The notes below the pieces were generated by a model. The model saw only the letters and a program-made list of their open reading frames with translations, did no database searches and had not been told where the DNA came from. Made by a program: the position numbers and the translations under genes. 64,000 nt of DNA, taken from positions 1 through 64,000 of the forward strand of contig NZ_JAWDIX010000001.1 in the NCBI RefSeq assembly GCF_032380675.1, in the 5' to 3' direction. The first letter of the stretch is position 1. The number at the start of each line of letters is the position of its first letter. Of this stretch, positions 23,313-29,080 are shown piece after piece. This DNA comes from Anaerolentibacter hominis (GTDB lineage Bacteria > Bacillota > Clostridia > Lachnospirales > Lachnospiraceae).

Positions 23313-23855
23313 TTAGCCGAAATATCTCTTTAACAGACCAGCAAACGCTTTGCCGTGTCTAGCCTCGTCTCTTGCCATCTCATGAACGGTGTCATGGATC
23401 GCATCCAGGTTCGCTTCTTTGGCCCGTTTTGCCAGGTCGAATTTGCCGGCGGTAGCACCGTTCTCAGCGGCAACTCTCATCTCCAGGTTTTTCTTTGTGC
23501 TGTCGGTAACCACTTCACCGAGAAGCTCCGCAAATTTAGCGGCATGTTCCGCCTCTTCGTAGGCAGCTTTCTCCCAGTATAAACCGATCTCTGGATAACC
23601 TTCTCTGTGAGCAACTCTGGCCATAGCCAGGTACATACCAACCTCAGAACATTCACCTTCGAAGTTAGCTCTTAAATCTTTTTTGATATCATCGGAAACA
23701 TCAGAAGCAACGCCGACGACATGTTCAGCAGCCCAGGTCATATCGGAAGACTGCTCTTCGAACTTGGAAGCAGGAGCTTTACAGATAGGACAGAAGTCGG
23801 GAGCGGAATCCCCTTCATGAACGTAACCACAGACTTTACAAACAAACTTTTTCAT
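23313..23855 (-). CDS. rbr: Reverse rubrerythrin, second copy
   Basis: The protein is identical over 180 residues to the product of 656-1198: rubredoxin cysteines C6, C9, C22 and C25, then the diiron domain with FEGE, EEAEH and DEARH. I count four DNA differences in the coding region, all synonymous. The start at 23855 is the same as in the left copy; an upstream in-frame extension to 23975 runs through the promoter and operator and is not real. The promoter region differs from the left copy but keeps the same PerR-type palindrome, so both copies should respond to PerR. Confidence 0.93.
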   Translation of the reverse strand: MKKFVCKVCGYVHEGDSAPDFCPICKAPASKFEEQSSDMTWAAEHVVGVASDVSDDIKKDLRANFEGECSEVGMYLAMARVAHREGYPEIGLYWEKAAYEEAEHAAKFAELLGEVVTDSTKKNLEMRVAAENGATAGKFDLAKRAKEANLDAIHDTVHEMARDEARHGKAFAGLLKRYFG

Positions 23856-23924
23856 AATACTTATCTCTCCTTTTGATGTATAGTAGAATTTATAATATAA
23901 ATGGATCAGAAGTAATAATAAAAT

Positions 23925-23975
23925 AGTAATCATTACTGTTATTGATATGATAACCAGTAACTGGAATTTTGTCAA
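23925..23975 (-). promoter_or_regulatory. Promoter and PerR-type operator of second rubrerythrin
   Basis: On the minus strand TTGACA (23970-23975) and TATCAT (23947-23952) are 17 bases apart. The palindrome AGTAATCATTACT (23925-23937) follows, identical to the operator at 1257-1269 although the surrounding bases differ. Conservation of only the palindrome supports it as the protein-binding site. Confidence 0.8.
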
Positions 23976-24029
23976 TACTTATTTTGATTATTATTTATCC
24001 TGTTTATAATTGGATTAAGGTGTCAAAAC

Positions 24030-24106
24030 GGTGCTTTGTCCTGGCTTTATACCAAATGGATATATAAACAAGCTTACCTATCCATATATGGTATGAGCCT
24101 AGCACC
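24030..24106. other. Long interrupted hairpin, unassigned structured element
   Basis: Four successive helices nest in order: GGTGCT (24030) with AGCACC (24101), GGCT (24043) with AGCC (24096), ATACCA (24049) with TGGTAT (24089), and ATGGATA (24056) with TATCCAT (24079), separated by small internal loops. The 370-base gap between the second rubrerythrin promoter and the rpmG promoter holds nothing else I can name. It could be a small RNA, a decayed mobile-element end or a leader remnant. Confidence 0.45.
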
Positions 24107-24250
24107 AAAGAGCTTTTGATATTCTAATCTAAATGGCAAAAAAGTATGAGACCGGTGAAACAAATGAGGGTCGGAAACGGTATTCTTTCTATATATATAG
24201 GGCACAGGAAATGCATTATTTTAAGATATTCCGCAGACGGCCAAATATGC

Positions 24251-24279
24251 TTGACATCCATGCCGGACCGTGATATATT
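24251..24279 (+). promoter_or_regulatory. Promoter of the rpmG-secE-nusG operon
   Basis: TTGACA (24251-24256) and TATATT (24274-24279) are separated by exactly 17 bases. The first gene, rpmG, starts about 80 bases downstream. Confidence 0.8.
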
Positions 24280-24361
24280 GAACTAGCGTGGGAAAAGGTC
24301 TTTTTTTTATGCCTAAAATTAGGAAATAGTAATCGAAATCGAACAGATGGAGGTGTCGAAC

Positions 24362-24511
24362 ATGCGCGTAAAGATTACATTGGCATGTACGGAGTGTAAA
24401 CAACGTAATTATAACATGACAAAAGAAAAGAAAAACCATCCTGAAAGAATGGAAACTAAGAAATACTGTAAATTCTGCAAGGCACACACATTGCATAAGG
24501 AAACTAAATAA
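24362..24511 (+). CDS. rpmG: 50S ribosomal protein L33
   Basis: This 49-residue protein was read directly from the sequence. It starts MRVKITLACTECKQRNYN and ends AHTLHKETK. The two CxxC pairs (C9-x2-C12 and C36-x2-C39) mark the zinc-binding type of L33. GGAGGTG lies 6 bases before ATG. It is the first gene of the secE-nusG operon, a usual place for rpmG in Firmicutes. Confidence 0.95.
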   Translation: MRVKITLACTECKQRNYNMTKEKKNHPERMETKKYCKFCKAHTLHKETK

Positions 24512-24539
24512 TTAGTCTTCATAAAAAGGAAGTGAAAAA

Positions 24540-24755
24540 ATGGCAGATACTACTGCAAACACAACGGAAAAAAGTAAAAAGAAGAGTTGGTTCAAGGGTA
24601 TGAAATCTGAGTTCAAGAAGATTTCCTGGCCGGCAAAAGATATGGTTTTAAAACAATCCGCTGCTGTTATCGTTATCACTATCGTTTTGGGTCTGATTAT
24701 TTCAGTATTGGATACTGTGCTTGGATACGGAGTCAATTTCTTAATCGGATTATAA
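24540..24755 (+). CDS. secE: Preprotein translocase subunit SecE
   Basis: This 71-residue single-span SecE has the conserved amphipathic segment before the membrane (EFKKISWPAKDMVLKQSAAV) and one hydrophobic helix (about 41-64). It pairs with SecY and SecG to form the export channel that the signal-peptide proteins in this window would use. Gene position between rpmG and nusG is typical. The ribosome binding site is AAGGAAGTG. Confidence 0.95.
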   Translation: MADTTANTTEKSKKKSWFKGMKSEFKKISWPAKDMVLKQSAAVIVITIVLGLIISVLDTVLGYGVNFLIGL

Positions 24756-24772
24756 GGAGTAGGTGATTTTGT

Positions 24773-25288
24773 ATGGCAGATACGCATTGGTACGTAGTGC
24801 ATACCTATTCCGGATATGAGAATAAGGTAAAAGCGAATATAGAAAAGACGATTGAAAACAGAAAGCTGCAGGATCAGATCCTGGAAGTTTCAGTTCCGAT
24901 GCAGGATGTTGTGGAAGAAAAAAATGGTGTCAAGCAACTGGTTCAGAAGAAGATGTTTCCTGCCTATGTTTTGATTAACATGGAGTTAAACGATGACACC
25001 TGGTATGTTGTGCGCAACACCAGAGGTGTGACCGGATTCGTCGGACCGGGCTCCAAGCCGGTGCCGCTGACAGAAGAAGAGCTGGTAAGTATGGGCCTTC
25101 GCATGGAAGCTGCTGAACCGCTCTATCACATTGGAGATACCGTAGCTGTAACTTCCGGCGTCTGGGAAGACACGGTTGGTGTTATTAAGACGATCAATCA
25201 GGCTAAACAGAGTGTTACTATTACGATCGATATGTTTGGCCGTGAAACTCCGGTAGAATTAAATTTCGAGGAGATCAGACAAATGTAA
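24773..25288 (+). CDS. nusG: Transcription elongation/antitermination factor NusG
   Basis: This 171-residue protein has the NGN domain (WYVVHTYSGYENKVKANIE at the start, FPAYVLI, WYVVRNTRGVTGFVG) and a C-terminal KOW domain (GDTVAVTSGVWEDTVGVI). It binds RNA polymerase and influences pausing and termination. It starts at ATG 24773 after AAGGAGTAGGTG, 17 bases beyond secE. Confidence 0.97.
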   Translation: MADTHWYVVHTYSGYENKVKANIEKTIENRKLQDQILEVSVPMQDVVEEKNGVKQLVQKKMFPAYVLINMELNDDTWYVVRNTRGVTGFVGPGSKPVPLTEEELVSMGLRMEAAEPLYHIGDTVAVTSGVWEDTVGVIKTINQAKQSVTITIDMFGRETPVELNFEEIRQM

Positions 25289-25411
25289 GGCAAACGCCTT
25301 GCGATATATTCCCGCCGGGTTTATGGACCCGAGGGGGAACAAATCATCCGGGCAGCCGGATGGTGGGAGGGAAATCCCCGTAAAAACCACATTATTAGGA
25401 GGTAGACTATC
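25289..25411 (+). promoter_or_regulatory. Structured leader between nusG and rplK
   Basis: CCCGCC at the left and GGTGGG at the right (25362-25367) can close a multibranch structure with two inner hairpins, CGGGT-TTATGG-ACCCG and ATCCGG-GCAG-CCGGAT. GGTGGGAGGG here recurs as TGTGGGAGGG in the rplK-rplA gap (25919). This is the usual position for autoregulation of L11/L1 operons by L1, but I cannot confirm the class. Confidence 0.45.
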
Positions 25412-25837
25412 ATGGCAAAGAAAGTCACAGGTTATATTAAGTTACAGATCCCTGCTGGAAAGGCAACACCGGCACCACCAGTTGGTCCCGCTCTTGGTCA
25501 GCACGGAGTAAACATTGTACAGTTTACAAAAGATTTTAATGCAAGAACAGCAAATCAGGACGGAATGATTATTCCGGTTGTTATTACTGTTTATCAGGAC
25601 AGAAGCTTCAGCTTTATCACGAAGACTCCGCCTGCTGCTGTATTATTAAAGAAAGCCTGCAATATTAAGTCGGGTTCCGGCGTGCCGAATAAAACAAAGG
25701 TTGCATCTGTTTCCAAGGCTGACCTTCAGAAGATCGCGGAGATTAAGATGCCTGACCTGAATGCAGCTTCTATCGAAGCGGCTATGAGCATGATCGCAGG
25801 AACTGCACGTAGTATGGGAATCACAGTGGAGGATTAA
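25412..25837 (+). CDS. rplK: 50S ribosomal protein L11
   Basis: This 141-residue L11 is full length. The N-terminal domain has KVTGYIKLQIPAGKATPAPP and VGPALGQHGVNI, and the C-terminal rRNA-binding domain has TPPAAVLLKKA and GTARSMGITVED at the end. AGGAGG precedes ATG 25412. It forms the GTPase-associated stalk base with L10 and L7/L12. Confidence 0.97.
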   Translation: MAKKVTGYIKLQIPAGKATPAPPVGPALGQHGVNIVQFTKDFNARTANQDGMIIPVVITVYQDRSFSFITKTPPAAVLLKKACNIKSGSGVPNKTKVASVSKADLQKIAEIKMPDLNAASIEAAMSMIAGTARSMGITVED

Positions 25838-26003
25838 TTCCTGCACTTACTCAATAAATCAGAATTAGGCAGAAAAAGAGATTTTTTTCCGATAGGGAAT
25901 CATCCCGTGAACGTTTTTGTGGGAGGGTATACACAATGAACCGGCCCCACGCAGGATAAACCGGCGTGTTTGCTCCCGATATTACCACTAGGAGGTTAAT
26001 GAA
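25838..26003 (+). promoter_or_regulatory. Structured intergenic region between rplK and rplA
   Basis: GTGGG (near 25920) can pair with CCCAC downstream around a loop holding AGGG and ATGAACCGG. CCGGCGTG and GGGAATCATCCC add further stems. TGTGGGAGGG repeats a 9-base core of the leader before rplK. Candidate regulatory RNA in the L11-L1 operon; class unknown. Confidence 0.35.
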
Positions 26004-26693
26004 ATGAAAAGAGGAAAGAAATATGCAGAGGCTGTTAAGGCAATCGACAAAGCGATGCTTTATGATCCGGCGGATGCAGTTAAATTAGTAAAACAGACAG
26101 CAGTTGCAAAGTTTGATGAAACGGTAGAAGCTCACATTCGTCTGGGTGTGGATGGCCGTCATGCAGATCAGCAGGTACGTGGTGCGGTTGTACTGCCTCA
26201 TGGAACAGGTAAGACCGTTCGTGTTCTTGTATTCGCGAAGGGCGATAAAGTAGCAGAGGCAGAAGCTGCAGGTGCTGATTTTGTGGGAGGCGATGAGCTG
26301 ATCCCGAGAATTCAGAATGAAGGCTGGCTGGATTTTGATGTAGTCGTTGCAACTCCTGACATGATGGGTGTTGTAGGCCGCCTGGGCCGTGTACTTGGAC
26401 CGAAAGGTTTAATGCCAAACCCGAAGGCCGGTACTGTTACCATGGATGTTACAAAGGCTGTTAACGATATTAAAGCCGGTAAGATTGAATATAGACTGGA
26501 TAAGACTAACATTATCCACGTTCCGGTTGGAAAAGCTTCTTTCACAGAAGAGCAGCTGAACGATAACTTCTCAACCCTGATGGATGCTATTGTTAAGGCA
26601 AAACCGTCAGCAGCAAAGGGTCAGTATTTAAGAAGTATTACACTTGCTTCTACAATGGGTCCTGGCGTGAAAATAAATCCGGTTAAATTCTAA
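26004..26693 (+). CDS. rplA: 50S ribosomal protein L1
   Basis: This 229-residue L1 is full length, with KRGKKYAEAVKAIDK at the N-terminus and the conserved VGRLGRVLGPKGLMPNPKAG signature in the middle. The C-terminal KPSAAKGQYLRSITLASTMG segment is typical. AGGAGG lies before ATG 26004. L1 binds 23S rRNA and commonly represses its own operon. Confidence 0.97.
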   Translation: MKRGKKYAEAVKAIDKAMLYDPADAVKLVKQTAVAKFDETVEAHIRLGVDGRHADQQVRGAVVLPHGTGKTVRVLVFAKGDKVAEAEAAGADFVGGDELIPRIQNEGWLDFDVVVATPDMMGVVGRLGRVLGPKGLMPNPKAGTVTMDVTKAVNDIKAGKIEYRLDKTNIIHVPVGKASFTEEQLNDNFSTLMDAIVKAKPSAAKGQYLRSITLASTMGPGVKINPVKF

Positions 26694-26700
26694 GGATTGC

Positions 26701-26730
26701 TTGACAATAAATAAAATATTATGTTATAAT
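26701..26730 (+). promoter_or_regulatory. Promoter of the rplJ-rplL operon
   Basis: TTGACA (26701-26706) and TATAAT (26725-26730) match the consensus perfectly with an 18-base spacer. It begins right after the rplA stop and drives the L10 leader. Confidence 0.85.
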
Positions 26731-26754
26731 CCATTCGTTTTGAATGAGTTATAT

Positions 26755-26888
26755 AGAACTGCCGAAGACAGTAGGTGCCGGTGTGAATGTTCACACAGCA
26801 AGGCATAAGAAGACAACGCCTACCGAGGAGTAAATCAATCGAAAGATGATTCAATCCCGTCTGTCTTTGCAGACGGGATTTTTTTCGC
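26755..26888 (+). ncRNA. Ribosomal protein L10 leader with attenuator
   Basis: The leader carries the hallmark pieces of the Firmicutes L10 leader: GCCGAAGACAGTAGGTGCCG, then a variable arm, then CGCCTACCGAGG. After it, AATCCCGTCTG (26853-26863) pairs with CAGACGGGATT (26870-26880) and runs into a T-tract, forming an intrinsic terminator. Excess L10 (with L7/L12) bound to the leader would favour termination, a known feedback mechanism in this family. Confidence 0.88.
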
Positions 26889-26964
26889 TAAACGAAATAT
26901 TCTTGTTTTTGGCGGTATACCTGCCCGGTTACGGACAGAAAAATCGAAAAGGAGGTATATCAGA

Positions 26965-27459
26965 ATGGCAAAGGTTGAATTGAAAAAACCGGTTGTTGAC
27001 GAGATCAAAGGCCAGGTTGAGAATGCAACAGCTGCTGTGTTGGTTGACTACCGCGGTCTGACCGTAGAAGAAGATACCAAACTTCGTAAGCAGCTGAGAG
27101 AAGCTGGTGTCGTATACAAGGTATATAAAAACACTATGCTTCATCTCGCATTTGAAGGAACGGTTTTTGAAGCTCTGGACAAAGATCTGGATGGCCCGAC
27201 CGCAGTGGCATTTGGTATCGAGGATGCTACCGCTCCTGCCAGAATTCTGAATAAAGCATCAAAAGAGATGCCGAATCTGGAATTCAAAGCAGCAGTAGTT
27301 GAAGGCGTTTACTATGATGCAGCAGGTGTGAAGCAGGTTGCGGACATTCCTTCAAGGGACGTGCTTATTTCCAAACTGCTTGGAAGCTTACAGTCACCGA
27401 TTACGAATATGGCACGCGTACTGAAACAGATCGCGGAGAAACAGGGAGAAGTTGCATAA
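26965..27459 (+). CDS. rplJ: 50S ribosomal protein L10
   Basis: This 164-residue L10 has an N-terminal rRNA-binding domain (AAVLVDYRGLTVEEDTKLRK, then YKVYKNTMLHLA) and a C-terminal helix that carries L7/L12 dimers. AGGAGG precedes ATG 26965. It is expressed behind its own leader attenuator and just before rplL. Confidence 0.96.
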   Translation: MAKVELKKPVVDEIKGQVENATAAVLVDYRGLTVEEDTKLRKQLREAGVVYKVYKNTMLHLAFEGTVFEALDKDLDGPTAVAFGIEDATAPARILNKASKEMPNLEFKAAVVEGVYYDAAGVKQVADIPSRDVLISKLLGSLQSPITNMARVLKQIAEKQGEVA

Positions 27460-27509
27460 TTGATGCAGCGTAATTGAAGTTAATTAGATAAAATATGGAG
27501 GTATTGGAA

Positions 27510-27878
27510 ATGACTACTCAGGAATTTATTGAGGCTATTAAAGGTTTAAGCGTATTAGAATTAAATGATTTAGTAAAAGCATGCGAAGAAGAATTTGGTG
27601 TTTCCGCAGCAGCAGGCGTTGTTGTTGCAGGTCCTGCAGCAGGCGGCGAAGGTGCAGCTGAGGAGAAATCTGAATTTGATGTTGAGCTGACAGAAGTTGG
27701 CGCAAGCAAAGTTAAAGTTATCAAAGTGGTTCGTGAGATCACAGGTCTTGGCCTGAAAGAAGCAAAAGACTTAGTTGACAGCGCTCCGAAGGTAATCAAA
27801 GAAGCTGCTGCGAAAGAAGAAGCAGAAGAAATTAAGACAAAACTGGAAGCAGAAGGCGCTAAAGTTACTCTTAAATAA
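27510..27878 (+). CDS. rplL: 50S ribosomal protein L7/L12
   Basis: This 122-residue protein has the N-terminal dimerisation segment (TTQEFIEAIKGLSVLELNDL), an Ala/Gly hinge (SAAAGVVVAGPAAGGEGAAEE) and the C-terminal factor-binding domain (KVIKVVREITGLGLKEAKDL). I used ATG 27510, with ATGGAGGT supplying the ribosome binding site; the ATG at 27495 sits inside that site. Confidence 0.96.
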   Translation: MTTQEFIEAIKGLSVLELNDLVKACEEEFGVSAAAGVVVAGPAAGGEGAAEEKSEFDVELTEVGASKVKVIKVVREITGLGLKEAKDLVDSAPKVIKEAAAKEEAEEIKTKLEAEGAKVTLK

Positions 27879-27894
27879 TTGTAATACTGTAATA

Positions 27895-27924
27895 AAAGCG
27901 GACATCCGAGAGGGTGTCCGCTTT
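27895..27924 (+). terminator. Intrinsic terminator after rplL
   Basis: AAAGCGGACATCC (27895-27907) pairs with GGGTGTCCGCTTT (27912-27924) around a GAGA loop, a 13-bp stem. The trailing T-run is short (ATCG follows), but the stem is strong. It separates rplJL from rpoBC. Confidence 0.7.
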
Positions 27925-27947
27925 ATCGTTGTATAGGAGCCGAATAG

Positions 27948-28113
27948 AGAACAAAGCGAATAAGCCCACAGCTAACAGAACAAAGCGGGCAAGCCCACAG
28001 TGACTTCCCTAACCCCTCAATCTTTGAGGGGCTTGCACGCTTTGCGCGCCGAGCGTAGTCAGCTTCGCTGACGTTCTCCTCTTCCGCGAGTGCGCATACG
28101 CAATTGCGCATAG
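27948..28113. repeat. Intergenic repeat and hairpin cluster
   Basis: A 24-base direct repeat (27948-27971 and 27977-28000, core AGAACAAAGCG then AAGCCCACAG, three mismatches) is followed by three compact hairpins: CCCCTCA/TGAGGGG, GTCAGC-TTC-GCTGAC and TGCGCA-tacgcaat-TGCGCA. No credible gene is present; a minus-strand reading frame here lacks a ribosome binding site and merely follows the hairpin DNA. It resembles extragenic repeat elements of Lachnospiraceae, an impression I cannot check. Confidence 0.5.
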
Positions 28114-28117
28114 AATA

Positions 28118-28166
28118 TTTTTTATTACATCGGAAAGTTCTCCAAACTTTCCGATGTAATAAAAAA
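28118..28166. repeat. Perfect 22-bp inverted repeat (bidirectional terminator-like)
   Basis: The arms 28118-28139 and 28145-28166 are exact reverse complements (left arm TTTTTTATTACATCGGAAAG plus TT), with loop CTCCA. The T-runs on both outer edges make it look like a strong two-way terminator; it lies between rplL and a convergent minus-strand gene. A decayed miniature transposable element is the alternative. Confidence 0.75.
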
Positions 28167-28167
28167 G

Positions 28168-28189
28168 GAGCACTCATTACTGAGTGCTC
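28168..28189 (-). terminator. Terminator of the HPr/Crh-like gene
   Basis: Read on the minus strand, GAGCACTCA pairs with TGAGTGCTC around GTAA and is followed by CCTTTTTTATT, a normal intrinsic terminator 26 bases after the stop codon. Its T-run overlaps the arm of the neighbouring 22-bp inverted repeat. Confidence 0.75.
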
Positions 28190-28214
28190 TGTGTTCTCGT
28201 TCGTATATCAGAAA

Positions 28215-28448
28215 TTACTCTGCAACATTCTCGCCGATGCCATCAATCTGTTTGTGAAAATTCTCGTTTTCGCTGACAACCAGAACAGGCTGGCTGAAAT
28301 CCAAAGCATACATACCGATGTAGCTTTTTGCATCGATGATAATCTGGCTGTCCAGACTGTGGAATGCCACATCATCCGGGCAATGTGTTGCAAGACGCTG
28401 TACTTCCTGTAATTCGTTGATAGTTTTAAATAATTTCTTTGTAATCAT
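28215..28448 (-). CDS. HPr/Crh-like protein without the phosphoacceptor histidine
   Basis: This 77-residue protein has the HPr-fold pattern. DAKSYIGMYALDFSQPVLV (39-57) matches the helix-strand region around the regulatory serine of HPr (KSIMGxxSL), with S42 at the Ser46 position. The catalytic H-x-R-P segment normally near residue 15 is absent (NELQEVQRLATH instead), so it should not carry phosphate in sugar transport. That combination resembles Crh, a regulator of carbon metabolism, though this is only pattern recognition. AGGTGA lies 8 bases before ATG 28448. It runs convergent to rplL and divergent from rpoB, with its own terminator. Confidence 0.75.
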   Translation of the reverse strand: MITKKLFKTINELQEVQRLATHCPDDVAFHSLDSQIIIDAKSYIGMYALDFSQPVLVVSENENFHKQIDGIGENVAE

Positions 28449-28897
28449 GATTGTTTCACCTATCCTTTTTTTATTCTCAAACTCTTTTTCTCTTTACGCC
28501 TGCATTATAGCAGGAATAATATTGTAATTCAAGAACATATTTACAGAAATTACCGTAAAAAATGTACAAACTGTACAATAACAGAGCGGAAAGAGAAAAA
28601 GATTATTTGGTTCTTTTTATAAATGTGCATGTATCCGCTTCACATCAATTGGAACAGAGGAGAATCAGCCGCCTGTCGTCATGATGCCCCGCAGCTACAC
28701 TTTAGTATAAGCGCATACATTAAATTTGATTCTGTTTTTTTCAAGGGGCTCCCCCGCGGGCTCCAATTTGTATCGGCGCTGATAACCGATGTATGTAAAA
28801 ACGGCCGGCTTCCCGGCCGAACCTCATGCGCAATCTGCTTTCTGATAAACTTTCCCTGTAAAAGACTCCTGTAGAAAGAAAAAACACCCAAAGGTGC
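28449..28897. other. Intergenic region upstream of rpoB
   Basis: About 450 bases contain no convincing gene. 28565-28890 includes a GGCCGG-CTTC-CCGGCC hairpin near 28803 and a GGGGCTCCC/CGGGCTCC stretch near 28745. Short open frames on both strands lack ribosome binding sites and cross the hairpins. The AT-rich stretch right of 28449 should hold the promoter of the minus-strand HPr-like gene, but I see no clear consensus. Confidence 0.5.
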
Positions 28898-28926
28898 TTG
28901 ACTTATTGACAACTGTATGATAAGAT
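28898..28926 (+). promoter_or_regulatory. Probable rpoBC promoter
   Basis: TTGACT (28898-28903) and TAAGAT (28921-28926) are 17 bases apart. rpoB begins 155 bases later. A second possible -10 (TATAAT at 29053) lacks a good -35. Because rplL ends in a terminator and a minus-strand gene intervenes, rpoBC needs a promoter here. Confidence 0.6.
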
Positions 28927-29080
28927 GAAAAATGCACTATTGTGGTGTAATAGGCTATTTTGCAGATATATTTGTATTATATCATAAAACTGTAAGATTG
29001 CAAAGAAATTTTGAAATTCATTCGGAATTTTGTAGAAAAAACACATGTCTACTATAATAAGATCAAGGGGTGAAACATTG

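Larger units (their letters stand above)
22658..23874. repeat. Direct repeat, right copy (small secreted protein + rubrerythrin)
   Basis: This is the second copy of 1-1217, about 99 percent identical and ungapped. It ends just upstream of the rubrerythrin ribosome binding site. perR, which follows rubrerythrin in the left copy, is not repeated here. Confidence 0.95.

Noticed and set aside
23998..24250. tRNA, SRP RNA, T-box or known riboswitch before rpmG
   Set aside because: I found no cloverleaf, no GGAAGG-type SRP loop and no AGGGTGGNACCGCG T-box sequence; only the unassigned hairpin remains.
25299..25511. Small open frame over the rplK leader
   Set aside because: It overlaps the start of rplK in another frame and has no ribosome binding site; the sequence is better read as structured RNA.
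27923..28177. Minus-strand 84-residue frame over the rplL-rpoB repeat region
   Set aside because: It runs through several hairpins and direct repeats without a ribosome binding site; it is a by-product of repeat DNA.
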